From Miltoncostaea marina (lineage in GTDB: Bacteria; Actinomycetota; Thermoleophilia; Miltoncostaeales; Miltoncostaeaceae): a DNA stretch of 64,000 nucleotides. Under the pieces are notes generated by a model, which saw nothing but the letters and a program-made list of their open reading frames with translations, made no database searches and had not been told where the DNA came from. The position numbers and the translations under genes are program-made. This document shows, one piece after another, positions 9,051 through 17,985 of this stretch. The stretch lies in NCBI RefSeq assembly GCF_018141525.1, contig NZ_CP064655.1, positions 1,178,001 to 1,242,000 on the forward strand, in the 5' to 3' direction. The stretch's first letter is position 1. Each line of letters starts with the position of its first letter.

Positions 9051-9443
9051 ATGAGCCAGGCGAACCCGCAGGACGAGCACCTCGACTACCGCGCCACGGT
9101 GGCCAGGCTGGAGGAGCTGGTGGGCCGCGAGCTGCTGGTGGAGCTGCGCATCGGCGACCCGGGCGGGCCCTTCCGGGTGGCCGCCCGCGGCGTGCTCGAG
9201 GGGCACGCCGACGGCCAGGCGGAGCTGTCGGCCCGCCGCGGGCCGGGCGACGACGTGGCCAGCTTCATGCTCGCCTCGGGCGGGTTCTTCACCGTCTACG
9301 AGAAGCCGTTCCGGGAGGGGCGGTGGTGGGCCGGCCACGACGACGGCCGCGACCACCCCGACCAGCCGCACCTCAAGATCCTGTTCGACGACTCCGTGCT
9401 GCACGTGGCGGTCTACGGGCCGTCGCCCGGGCCGGCCGCCTAG
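9051..9443 (+). CDS. Conserved-looking hypothetical protein
   Basis: A 130-residue soluble protein starting at ATG 9051, preceded by GGAGGGGGCGG. It has a helical start (residues 8-25), then strand-rich segments such as LLVELRIGD and FRVAARGVLEGHADG, and an aromatic middle (FFTVYEKPF, RWWAGHDDG). I do not recognise a family or catalytic motif. Its stop codon overlaps the convergent alcohol dehydrogenase stop codon by two bases. Confidence 0.6.
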   Translation: MSQANPQDEHLDYRATVARLEELVGRELLVELRIGDPGGPFRVAARGVLEGHADGQAELSARRGPGDDVASFMLASGGFFTVYEKPFREGRWWAGHDDGRDHPDQPHLKILFDDSVLHVAVYGPSPGPAA

Positions 9444-10489
9444 GGCGTCGCCACCTCCACCAGCACCTTGAGGGCGCGGCGCTCGTCCATGGCCGCGTAG
9501 CCGGCCGGCACCTCCTCCAGCGGCACGCGCGTGTCGAGCACGGGGGAGGGGTCGAGCCGGCCGGCCAGCACGTCGGCGAGCAGCTCGGGGATGTACGCGC
9601 GCACCGGCGCCACCCCGCCCACCAGGCGCACGTTGGTGCCGTGCACCGGCATGAGGTCGACCGGCTCGGCCGGCACGCCCACGTGGCCCACCGCGCCGCC
9701 GGCGCGGGCCGCGCGGATGGCGGTGTCGAACGAGGCCGCCGTGCCGACGCACTCCACCACGTGGCGCGCCCCGCCGCCGGTCATCTCGCGCACCTGCTCC
9801 ACCGCCTCCCGGCCGCGCGCCGTGACCACGTCGGTCGCCCCGAAGCCCCGGGCGATCGCCAGGCGCTCCTCGTGGTGGCCGAGCGCGATGATGCGCGCCG
9901 CGCCCAGGCGCCGCGCCGCCAGCACCGCGCAGAGCCCCACCGCGCCGTCGCCCACCACGACCGCGGTCGCCCCGGGTCCCACGCCGGCCGACACGGCGCC
10001 GTGGTGGCCGGTGCCCATCACGTCGGTGAGCGTGGCGACCGCCGCGGCGAGGCGGGCGTCGCCCAGCTCGACCTCGTCGGGCAGCGGCACGAGGGTGCCG
10101 TCGGCGAGCGGCGCCCGCACGGCCTCGCCCTGGCCGCCGTCGTTGGCGAGCCCGCCCCAGTAGCCCCCGTGCACGCACGAGGTGTGGAGCCCCTCCTCGC
10201 AGAACTCGCAGGAGCCGTCGGAGAAGGCGAAGGGCGCGATCACCCGCTGCCCGGGGCGGATGGTGCGCACCTCGTCGCCGACCGCCTCGACCACGCCCAT
10301 GAACTCGTGGCCCGTCCGCCCGCCGGGCGGGCCGTAGATCGGGACCTGGCCGCGGTAGGGCCACAGGTCGCTGCCGCAGATGCAGGCGTGGGTCACGCGC
10401 ACGAGCGCGTCGGTGGGCTCGCGCAGCCCGGCGTCGGGGACGTCCTCGACCCGCATGTCGCGGGGTCCGCGGTAGACGGTGGCTCGCAT
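9440..10489 (-). CDS. Zinc-dependent alcohol dehydrogenase (MDR family)
   Basis: Medium-chain zinc dehydrogenase, 349 residues from the ATG at 10487-10489. The catalytic zinc ligands are visible in ACICGSD and GHEFMG, and the structural zinc cysteines cluster in SCEFCEEGLHTSC. The Rossmann motif is VVVGDGAVGLCA. An upstream in-frame ATG at 10522 would add 11 residues with no family similarity. This subfamily includes threonine-, sorbitol- and formaldehyde-type enzymes, so the substrate is left open. The gene is monocistronic. Confidence 0.88.
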   Translation of the reverse strand: MRATVYRGPRDMRVEDVPDAGLREPTDALVRVTHACICGSDLWPYRGQVPIYGPPGGRTGHEFMGVVEAVGDEVRTIRPGQRVIAPFAFSDGSCEFCEEGLHTSCVHGGYWGGLANDGGQGEAVRAPLADGTLVPLPDEVELGDARLAAAVATLTDVMGTGHHGAVSAGVGPGATAVVVGDGAVGLCAVLAARRLGAARIIALGHHEERLAIARGFGATDVVTARGREAVEQVREMTGGGARHVVECVGTAASFDTAIRAARAGGAVGHVGVPAEPVDLMPVHGTNVRLVGGVAPVRAYIPELLADVLAGRLDPSPVLDTRVPLEEVPAGYAAMDERRALKVLVEVATP

Positions 10490-10542
10490 GGCTGCTCCGG
10501 TCGGGTGGCGGGTCGCTATCAACGACGGCTATCATTCCCGCC

Positions 10543-10836
10543 GTGCGCCAGATGATCACCCGCGTCGACGATCACCTGCACGCCCGCGCGAAGCGGCGCG
10601 CGAAGGATCTCGGCCTGACCCTCAACGAGCTCGTGGTCGCGGCGCTCGAGCGCGAGCTGGCCACGGGGGCCGACCCGCTCCCCGACGCCCGGCGGCGCGC
10701 GGAGGCGCTCGGGCTCGCGGCCGCCCCGGCGCGCGCGCCGGGCGAGGCGGCCCCGGACGGCCGCGACCGGGTCATCGCGTCGGCGCGCGGCACGGGGCGG
10801 GCGGTGAGCGAGGCCCTCGAGTGGGCGCGTGGCTGA
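10543..10836 (+). CDS. Ribbon-helix-helix antitoxin, VapB-like
   Basis: A 97-residue protein whose first 45 residues match a ribbon-helix-helix DNA-binding fold (MITRVDDHLHARAKRRA, then a LTLNELVVAALERELA helix). The C-terminal half is Ala/Pro-rich and would contact the toxin. The start may be GTG 10543 or ATG 10552. It overlaps the downstream PIN-domain gene by 8 bases, the classic VapBC arrangement, and would be expected to neutralise that toxin and repress its own promoter. Confidence 0.75.
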   Translation: MRQMITRVDDHLHARAKRRAKDLGLTLNELVVAALERELATGADPLPDARRRAEALGLAAAPARAPGEAAPDGRDRVIASARGTGRAVSEALEWARG

Positions 10837-11287
10837 TCCCGGGCCGGGGCTGATCTACGCGGACACCAGCGCGATCGTCCGCGCGTACATGCCGGACGAG
10901 CCGGACCACGCGCTGATGCGCGCGGCGCTGCTGGACGGCGACGCGCCCGTCGCGACCTCGGCGCTGGCCGAGCTCGAGCTGACGTCCGCGATGCGCGCGG
11001 CGCACCGCGCCGGCCGCCTGGCCGATCCGGATGCCATGCTCGACCAGATCGCGGCCGACGCGTCCGCGGAGGGGCCGCTGATCCTGCTCGCCCTCGACCC
11101 CCTGCGCGCCCTTCCGCGGGCACAGGAGCTCTGCGACCGCCACCCGCTGCGCGCGCTCGACGCGCTCCACCTGGCGGTCGCGCTGGACGACGCGTCGCGC
11201 ATCGCCGGCCCGGGCGGGCTGGCCTTCGCGACCTGCGACCGCGCCCAGGCCGAGGCGGCGCGGGCCGAGGGCCTCGCCGTCCTCTGA
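10829..11287 (+). CDS. PIN-domain ribonuclease toxin, VapC-like
   Basis: A 152-residue PIN nuclease that would cleave RNA when released from its antitoxin. The four acidic metal-binding positions are present: Asp12 in YADTSAIV, Glu48 in SALAELEL, Asp111 in RALDALHLA and Asp137 in ATCDRAQ. The GTG at 10829 lies inside the antitoxin gene, implying translational coupling. Spacing and length fit VapC. The RNA target is unknown. Confidence 0.85.
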   Translation: MADPGPGLIYADTSAIVRAYMPDEPDHALMRAALLDGDAPVATSALAELELTSAMRAAHRAGRLADPDAMLDQIAADASAEGPLILLALDPLRALPRAQELCDRHPLRALDALHLAVALDDASRIAGPGGLAFATCDRAQAEAARAEGLAVL

Positions 11288-11300
11288 CCGGGCGCCGCCC

Positions 11301-13244
11301 TCAGGCCGCGGGCGGCTCCAGCGCGATCTCGGCGGGCAGGTCGCCGCGGCGCTCCTTCGGCCCGCCGGCGAGCTCCTCGCCGACCCGGATGTCCAGGTAG
11401 GCGTACGCCGTGGTCAGCGCGACGAACGGGATGACGAGGGCGTAGACCACGCCGGCGACCACGTTGGCGGTGGTGCCGGGCAGGTCGGTGAAGAAGATCA
11501 TCAGGGCGCCGGCGAGGGGGCCCACGACCAGGGCCACGGCGGCGCCCACGATCGTGAGGCTCGCCACCTTGAGCCAGTCGCCGCGCACCAGCAGGCTGCT
11601 GCGCGCGAGGGCCACGCGCGGCGGCACCCGCTCGGCCGCGATCACCGGGGCGATCAGCGACCAGCGCACCGCCAGCCAGATCGCGAGCGGCAGCAGGATG
11701 ACCGAGGCGCTCAGCAGGGTCACGACGACCACGGCGATCGCGAGCGCCGCGCACAGCGGCAGGAGCCCCGGCACCGCGGCCCGCAGGGCGCGCAGGGGGG
11801 TGGCGTGGCGGCCGGCGTCGACGTCCATCAGCGCGTGGACCGTGACCAGCTGGACCAGCCCGAAGCCCAGCAGCGTGACGATCGAGCCCGCGGCCAGCAC
11901 GGTGAAGCCGAGCAGCCCCTCGGCGCCCTCGCCGGTCTGCACGCCGAGCGCGCCGGAGGTGCGCAGGACGAGCGTCTGCAGCAGCCCGATGCCCACGGTG
12001 ATCGGCAGCAGCACGATGCCGATGCCGCCGAACACGGCGAAGCGCCGCGCGTAGATGCGGCCCGCCGCCGCCAGCACCTGGCCCCAGGCGCGGCGGCGGG
12101 CCACCCGCAGCGGGGCGCTCGGCAGCCAGGTGGCGCGCGAGAGCCCCCAGACCGCGAGCGCCGCGAGCACGGCGAGCACGCCCACCACCGGGGCGGGGTC
12201 CTCGTTGAACTGGCGGAACCTCTCCGAGCCCCACGCCACCGCGCCGCAGAAGAAGTCGGTCGCGCTCGTGCCGAGCGCGCCGCCGCCGGCGAACGCCAGG
12301 CTGCGGTCGCGCCACTCCCCGGTCCACGCGATGGGGTGGGTCCACTGGTCCTTCATGTTCGGGCCGGTGGGGGCGTTGTAGAACGAGGTGTGGCGCTCGC
12401 CCCAGCCGCCCTCGAACCCGATCCACGGGTACTGGCGGCGGGCGGCCGACGGGTCGGAGGGGATCGTGCGGATCACGGGGCGCAGCTCGCGGGCGTCGCC
12501 CGAGGTGTCGTCGCAGCCGACCCCCTCCTCGGCCGAGCTGCCGATGTACAGCGACGAGCCGAAGTAGTTGGCGTGCGAGCCCGCGGCGGGGTGCACCACC
12601 GGGTGGGTGCCGTCCACCAGCTCGAGCTTGTCGTCGCCCCAGTCGGCGCGCTCGCCGCCGCTGTGCTGGCTGTAGCCGACCTCGACCGGGTCCTCGGTCA
12701 GCGCCTCGGCGGCGTCGGCGGCGTCCCAGACGATCTGGATCATCTCCCAGTCGCCCTCGTGGGTGTTGTTCCAGTCGTTGAAGACGTAGAAGAACCAGTA
12801 CTGCAGGGCGATCCTTCCGGGGTGGCCGGGCTCGGTCGCCACGTGGGCGTAGGCGGTGGGCGGGCTGCCCTGGGCGACGCGGCGCCCCCAGCGCTCGTAG
12901 TCGCAGCCCGGCGCCAGCGCGTTGCCCGGGAAGTCGAGGTTGTAGCCGTAGCGGCCGCGCTCGATGTCGGCCGCGGCGGGGGCGACCTCGATCAGGTCGC
13001 CGCCGCCCCACGCGCCGCGCAGCGCGACGGTGTCCTCGCCGAACAGCACGTCGACGTCGATGGGCTCGTACGGCTCGCCGTGGCCGCACTCCTCCTCCTG
13101 CTCGACCAGCCGCACCACCGGCGCGTAGCGCTCCGCCAGCGCGACCTCGTCGGCGTCGTCCCCCTGCGCGAGCGCGCTCGCGCAGGCCACGAGCATCACG
13201 ACGAGGGCGATCGCGGCGCGCAGCGGGGGGCACATGCGGCCCAT
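11301..13244 (-). CDS. Secreted Vps62-like domain fused to a multi-pass membrane domain
   Basis: A 647-residue protein from the ATG at 13242-13244, which begins a clear signal peptide (residues 1-27, ending ASALAQ). Residues about 30-330 resemble the Vps62/DUF946 family: WFFYVFNDWNNTHEGDWE, HPAAGSHANYF and the WGERHTSFYNAPTGP segment. One membrane span follows near 355-375. About six hydrophobic helices from residue 420 to the C-terminus resemble the glycerophosphodiester-phosphodiesterase membrane domain type. The extracellular part is His/Asp/Trp-rich and could bind metal or carbohydrate. No function is known. Confidence 0.7.
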   Translation of the reverse strand: MGRMCPPLRAAIALVVMLVACASALAQGDDADEVALAERYAPVVRLVEQEEECGHGEPYEPIDVDVLFGEDTVALRGAWGGGDLIEVAPAAADIERGRYGYNLDFPGNALAPGCDYERWGRRVAQGSPPTAYAHVATEPGHPGRIALQYWFFYVFNDWNNTHEGDWEMIQIVWDAADAAEALTEDPVEVGYSQHSGGERADWGDDKLELVDGTHPVVHPAAGSHANYFGSSLYIGSSAEEGVGCDDTSGDARELRPVIRTIPSDPSAARRQYPWIGFEGGWGERHTSFYNAPTGPNMKDQWTHPIAWTGEWRDRSLAFAGGGALGTSATDFFCGAVAWGSERFRQFNEDPAPVVGVLAVLAALAVWGLSRATWLPSAPLRVARRRAWGQVLAAAGRIYARRFAVFGGIGIVLLPITVGIGLLQTLVLRTSGALGVQTGEGAEGLLGFTVLAAGSIVTLLGFGLVQLVTVHALMDVDAGRHATPLRALRAAVPGLLPLCAALAIAVVVVTLLSASVILLPLAIWLAVRWSLIAPVIAAERVPPRVALARSSLLVRGDWLKVASLTIVGAAVALVVGPLAGALMIFFTDLPGTTANVVAGVVYALVIPFVALTTAYAYLDIRVGEELAGGPKERRGDLPAEIALEPPAA

Positions 13245-13390
13245 CCTCGCCGAGCCGCCCGTGGTGGGGCCAGCCCCACCACGCGGACGCCGGGAGGCGC
13301 CGGCGGCGGACGCCGGGGGGCCGCATGGGCGCGCGCGGCGCGCTGATCGATCGTGGTGGCAGCCGTCCACGACCGTCACGGAGACCCCGC

Positions 13391-15643
13391 ATGCCGCCCC
13401 CGCCCACGTCCCTGCTCGAGCGCCACGGCCGCCGCATGGCCCGTCGCCGGTGGCTCGTCATCCCGCTCTTCCTGCTGCTGATGGTGGCCGCCGCCATGGG
13501 CGCGGGCCGCCTCGGCGACGTGATGACCTCCGAGCAGTCGCTGCCCGGCTCGGAGGCCGAGCGCGCCACGCGGATCGTGCAGCGCGAGTTCTCCGCCGGC
13601 GCCGAGACCAACGACGTGCAGCCCGTCTTCCGCCACCCGACGCTGACGGTCGACCACCCGGCGTACCGGGAGGCGGTGACCGCGTCGCTCGAGCGGGCGG
13701 CCGCCCTGGTCCCCGGCACGCGGGTGGTCTCCTACTTCGGCACGGGCAGCCGCGACATGGTGGGCCAGGACGGGCACATGACGTTCGCGACCCTGTCGCT
13801 GCCGCTCCCGGAGGCCCAGGCCAAGGACCGCGTCGACGACATCCGCGCGGCCATCGGCACGCCGGAGGGCTTCGCGCCCACGCTCGTGGGCGGCGACGTC
13901 GCGATGTGGCACGACGTCGAGCCGGTCATCGAGGACGACCTCGCGCGCGCCGAGCTGCTGGTGCTGCCGGTCGCCCTGCTGATCCTGCTGGTCTACTTCG
14001 GCAGCGCCGTCAGCGCCCTGCTGCCGCTGCTGATGGCCGGTGTGACGATCACGCTCGCCATGGCCGGCACCTGGCTCGCCGGCCAGGGCATGGACGTCGC
14101 CGACCTGGTCACGAACGTGATCACGCTCGTCGGCATCGCGATCGGCATCGACTACTCGCTGCTGGTGGTCTCGCGCTTCCGCGAGGAGATGCGCGCGGGC
14201 GCCGACCGCGTGGAGGCCGCCGGCCGCACGATGGCGACCGCCGGCCGGGCGGTGCTGCTGGCGGGCGTGACCGTGGCGATCGGCCTCGCGGTGCTCGTGG
14301 CCCTGCCCGTTCCGTTCATGCGCTCGCTGGGCGTGGGCGGCATGCTGGTGCCGGCGTCGGCGGTGCTCGCCGGCCTGACCGTCCTGCCGGCCACCCTCGC
14401 GGCGCTCGGCCCGCGCGTCGACGCCCTGCGCGTCTACCCGCGGCGCTGGCGCCTGCGCGAGGGCGCCCTGTGGGGCCCCGTCGCGCGCGCCGTCACCGGC
14501 TGGGGCATCCCCGTGGCCGCGATCGCGCTGGTGGCCCTGGTCGCCCTGGCGGGCCAGTCGTCCGGCATGAGCATCCACGAGGACCCGCTCGCCGACGCCC
14601 CCGACCTCGAGGCCGTCGAGGCCGGGCGCATCGTGCGCGACGAGCTCGGCGGCAGCCTCACCCCCAACGTCTACGTCATCGACACCGGCCGCGACGGCGG
14701 CGTGTACGACCCGGCGACCGTCGCGGCGCTGGCGCGCGTGGCCGACGGCCTGCGCGCCGAGGACGACGTCGTCTCGGGCGTCACCTGGCCGACCGCGACC
14801 GACCCGGCGGCGTTCCGCGCCGCCGCCGGCGAGGGCCTGGTCGACGCCGACGGCCGCTACGCCCTGATGCAGGTGGCCCCGCACGGCGACGAGCTGTCGC
14901 CGTCGGCGCGGGCGCTCAACGCGCTGATGGCGGCCCGCGAGCCCGACGTGCGGGCGGCCGTGCCGGGCGGCGAGGTGCTGACCACCGGCGCGCCGGCGGT
15001 GATCAACGAGTTCACCGACGCGCTCTACGGGCCCTTCCCGTGGCTGGTGGCCGGCGTGCTGGTGCTGACCGTAATCGCGCTGATGCGCGCCTTCCGCTCG
15101 TGGCTGGTGCCGCTGGTGGCGGTCGCGCTCTCCGGCCTGTCGCTGCTGGCCACCTACGGCCTGCTGCGCCTGGTCTTCATGGAGGGGGTCGGCTCGGGCC
15201 TGCTCGGCATGGACCACGAGGTGCGCGGCATCGCGATCTGGGTGCCGGTGATGCTGTTCGCCTTCCTGTTCGGCATCTCGATGGACTACCAGGTGTTCCT
15301 GGTCGAGCGGATGCGCGAGCTGCGCGACGGCGGCGCCCCCAACCTGCGCGCCGTGCGCCAGGGGTTGGCGGGCACCGGCCGGGTGGTCGGCACGGCCGCC
15401 GCGATCATGATCGTCGCCTTCGGCGGCTTCGCCGCGGGCACCGACGTGTCGATGAAGGAGTTCGGCTTCGGCCTGGCGGCCGCGGTCGCGATCGACGCGC
15501 TGCTGGTGCGCTGCCTGATCGTGCCGGCGGTGATGCGGATGACCGGCGAGCGCAACTGGACCATGCCGGCCCCGCTGGCGCGGATCGTGCGGGTGCGCCC
15601 GCGCCCGGCCGCGGCGGCTCGTACGATCGGGGACGCGCGATGA
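13391..15643 (+). CDS. MMPL/RND-family transporter
   Basis: Twelve-helix inner-membrane exporter of the MMPL type, 750 residues from ATG 13391. There is one N-terminal span (residues 20-40), an extracytoplasmic loop, a five-helix bundle (about 190-345) with the proton-relay motif GIDYSLLVVSRFREE, a second loop, and a second bundle with GISMDYQVFLVERMRE. Members move lipids or hydrophobic compounds outwards. It overlaps the next gene by four bases (ATGA), so exporter and sensor kinase are translated together and the kinase probably controls or senses this transport. Confidence 0.9.
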   Translation: MPPPPTSLLERHGRRMARRRWLVIPLFLLLMVAAAMGAGRLGDVMTSEQSLPGSEAERATRIVQREFSAGAETNDVQPVFRHPTLTVDHPAYREAVTASLERAAALVPGTRVVSYFGTGSRDMVGQDGHMTFATLSLPLPEAQAKDRVDDIRAAIGTPEGFAPTLVGGDVAMWHDVEPVIEDDLARAELLVLPVALLILLVYFGSAVSALLPLLMAGVTITLAMAGTWLAGQGMDVADLVTNVITLVGIAIGIDYSLLVVSRFREEMRAGADRVEAAGRTMATAGRAVLLAGVTVAIGLAVLVALPVPFMRSLGVGGMLVPASAVLAGLTVLPATLAALGPRVDALRVYPRRWRLREGALWGPVARAVTGWGIPVAAIALVALVALAGQSSGMSIHEDPLADAPDLEAVEAGRIVRDELGGSLTPNVYVIDTGRDGGVYDPATVAALARVADGLRAEDDVVSGVTWPTATDPAAFRAAAGEGLVDADGRYALMQVAPHGDELSPSARALNALMAAREPDVRAAVPGGEVLTTGAPAVINEFTDALYGPFPWLVAGVLVLTVIALMRAFRSWLVPLVAVALSGLSLLATYGLLRLVFMEGVGSGLLGMDHEVRGIAIWVPVMLFAFLFGISMDYQVFLVERMRELRDGGAPNLRAVRQGLAGTGRVVGTAAAIMIVAFGGFAAGTDVSMKEFGFGLAAAVAIDALLVRCLIVPAVMRMTGERNWTMPAPLARIVRVRPRPAAAARTIGDAR

Positions 15644-17331
15644 CCGCCGTCCGACGCCACCTGATCGAGCCGCTGCGCACCGGCGGCGCCCTGCGGGCGC
15701 TCGCCCTGGTGGCGAGCGCGATCCCGCTCGGCACGCTCTGGTTCGTGGTCCTGGTCACCGGCTGGGCGGTCGGCCTGGGCCTGCTGATCACGCTGGTCGG
15801 GCTGCCGATCCTGCTCGGTCTGGCGTACGTCGTGCGGGTGGCCGCCGAGGCCGAGCGCCGGCTGCTCGAGGCGCTCACCGGCGAGCGCCTGGCCCGCCGT
15901 CCGGTCGTGCGCCACGACGCGCCGCTCACCGCGCGCCTGCGCGGGCTGGCGGGCGACGCCACGATCTGGCGCGAGCAGGCCTACCTGCTGCTGCGGTTCG
16001 TGCTCGGCCTGCCGCTGGCGGTCGTGGTGCTCGCCCTGCTGGGGGAGGGCCTGCGCCTGGCCCTGGCGCCGGCCTACTACCGGGCCGGCGGCGACGTCGC
16101 CGACGTCGGCGCCTGGAGCGTCGACACCTTCAGCGAGGCCGTGCTGCTCGTGCCGGCCGGCCTGGCGCTGGCGGCCGCGTCGGTGCCGGCGGCGGTGTGG
16201 GCGGCGCGCGCGTGGACGGCGCTCGCCCGCGGCCTGCTGGGCGAGGCCGCCCCGGCGGCCGCGGCGCCGCCGGCCGACGGTGGCGCGCGCCCCGGCCGCC
16301 GGCCGCCGCGGCCCGTCGGCTCGCGGGGGCTCGCCGTGCACGCGGCGGCGTACGCGATCGTCAACGTCACCCTGGTCCTGATCTGGACGGCCACCACGCC
16401 GGGCGGCTACTTCTGGCCCTTCTGGACGCTCGTCCCGCTCGGGGCGATCCTGCTGGCCCACGCCGCCCTGGTCGTCTCGCCGGCCCTCGTGCCCGGCGGG
16501 CGGTGGGGCAGGGTGGGCCTGGTGCGCCACGCCGGCGTGGCCGGCGCGCTCGCCCTGCTGCTGATCGCCATCTGGGCCTTCACCACCCCCGGCGGCTACT
16601 TCTGGCCGGTCTGGCCGGTGATCGCCCTCGCCGTGCAGGTGGCGATCCACGCCACCCGCGTGTTCGTGGGCACGGGCGCGCGCGAGGACGAGCTCACCGA
16701 GCGCATCGACGTGCTCACCTCGACGCGGGCCGGGGCGGTGGACGCCCAGGCCGCCGAGCTGCGGCGCATCGAGCGCGACCTGCACGACGGCGCCCAGGCG
16801 CGCCTGGTGGCGCTCGCCATGGACCTGGGGATGGCCCGCGACCGGCTCGCCGCGTCGGGCGACGCGCGGGCCCGCGACCTGGTGGCGGGCGCCCACGAGG
16901 AGGCCAAGCGCGCGCTCGTGGAGCTGCGCGACCTGGCGCGCGGCATCCACCCGGCGGTCCTCTCCGACCGGGGCCTCGAGGCGGCGGTCGGCTCGCTGGC
17001 CGGCGCCAGCCGCATCCCGGTGCGGGTGGAGGTCGACACCGGCGGTCGGCTCGAGCCGGCCGTCGAGGCGGCCGCCTACTTCACCGTGGCCGAGTCGCTG
17101 GCCAACGCCGCCAAGCACTCGGGCGCCCGCGTGGTGGAGGTGGCGATCGGACGCGGCGACGGCGTGCTGCGCGTGCGGGTGAGCGACGACGGCGCCGGCG
17201 GCGCCGACCCGCAGGGGGAGGGCCTGACCGGCCTGCGCCGGCGGATCGAGGCCCACGACGGCATCCTGCGGGTGGTGAGCCCGGAGGCCGGCGGGACGAC
17301 GATCGAGGCGGTGATCCCGTGCGGGTCGTGA
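15640..17331 (+). CDS. Membrane sensor histidine kinase (HisKA_3 type)
   Basis: NarL-class kinase of 563 residues. The N-terminus (15-225) is a 'putative sensor' domain with four hydrophobic segments. Two repeated membrane modules follow, each carrying TTPGGYFWP (near residues 250 and 313), as in 2TM domains. The phospho-acceptor is His382 in ERDLHDGAQARL. The ATPase N-box is ANAAKHSGA and a GAGG loop follows. It starts inside the MMPL stop codon and overlaps the regulator by 13 bases, so the three genes form one coupled operon. The signal is probably envelope stress or a substrate of the exporter (inference). Confidence 0.88.
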   Translation: MTAVRRHLIEPLRTGGALRALALVASAIPLGTLWFVVLVTGWAVGLGLLITLVGLPILLGLAYVVRVAAEAERRLLEALTGERLARRPVVRHDAPLTARLRGLAGDATIWREQAYLLLRFVLGLPLAVVVLALLGEGLRLALAPAYYRAGGDVADVGAWSVDTFSEAVLLVPAGLALAAASVPAAVWAARAWTALARGLLGEAAPAAAAPPADGGARPGRRPPRPVGSRGLAVHAAAYAIVNVTLVLIWTATTPGGYFWPFWTLVPLGAILLAHAALVVSPALVPGGRWGRVGLVRHAGVAGALALLLIAIWAFTTPGGYFWPVWPVIALAVQVAIHATRVFVGTGAREDELTERIDVLTSTRAGAVDAQAAELRRIERDLHDGAQARLVALAMDLGMARDRLAASGDARARDLVAGAHEEAKRALVELRDLARGIHPAVLSDRGLEAAVGSLAGASRIPVRVEVDTGGRLEPAVEAAAYFTVAESLANAAKHSGARVVEVAIGRGDGVLRVRVSDDGAGGADPQGEGLTGLRRRIEAHDGILRVVSPEAGGTTIEAVIPCGS

Positions 17332-17966
17332 TCGCGGAGGACCTCGCGCTGCTGCGCGACGGCATCGTGCGCCTGCTGCGCGACAACGGCATGGAGGTGG
17401 TCGCGGCGGTCGAGGACGGCGACGCCCTGGTGGCGGCGATCGAGCGCGAGCGGCCGGACGTGGCGGTGGTCGACGTCCGACTGCCGCCCAGCTTCCGCGA
17501 CGAGGGCCTGCGCGCCGCCATCGAGGCGCGGCGGCGGGTGCCCGGCACGGCGGTGCTGGTGGTGTCGCAGTACGTCGAGCAGACCTACGCGGTCGAGCTG
17601 CTGGCGGACGGCGCCGGCGGCATCGGCTACCTGCTGAAGGAGCGGATCGCCGACCCGGCGGAGTTCGTGGAGGCCGTCCGCCGGGTGGCGGCGGGCGGCA
17701 CCGCGATGGACCCCGAGGTGGTCGCCCAGCTCGTCGCCCGGCGCGGGCCGGCCTCGGCGGTCGGCGACCTCACCCCGCGCGAGCGGCAGGTGCTGGAGCT
17801 GATGGCCGAGGGCCGCTCCAACGCGGCGATCGCCCGGGCCCTCGTGGTGACCGAGGGGGCGGTCGAGAAGCACGTCTCGAACATCTTCGGCAAGCTCGGC
17901 CTGGCGTCGTCTGAGGGCGCCCACCGGCGGGTGCTCGCGGTGCTCGCCTTCCTGCGCAGCGCCTGA
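17319..17966 (+). CDS. NarL/LuxR-type response regulator
   Basis: A 215-residue regulator from GTG 17319, paired with the upstream kinase. The receiver has Asp52 in VVDVRLP as phosphorylation site and Lys in LLKERI. A LuxR-type helix-turn-helix begins with LTPRERQVLELMAEGRS near residue 150. The 13-base overlap with the kinase gene is a clear pairing signal. It likely regulates its own operon, including the exporter. Confidence 0.9.
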   Translation: MRVVIAEDLALLRDGIVRLLRDNGMEVVAAVEDGDALVAAIERERPDVAVVDVRLPPSFRDEGLRAAIEARRRVPGTAVLVVSQYVEQTYAVELLADGAGGIGYLLKERIADPAEFVEAVRRVAAGGTAMDPEVVAQLVARRGPASAVGDLTPRERQVLELMAEGRSNAAIARALVVTEGAVEKHVSNIFGKLGLASSEGAHRRVLAVLAFLRSA

Positions 17967-17985
17967 GCGCCGGGCGGCCGGCCCC

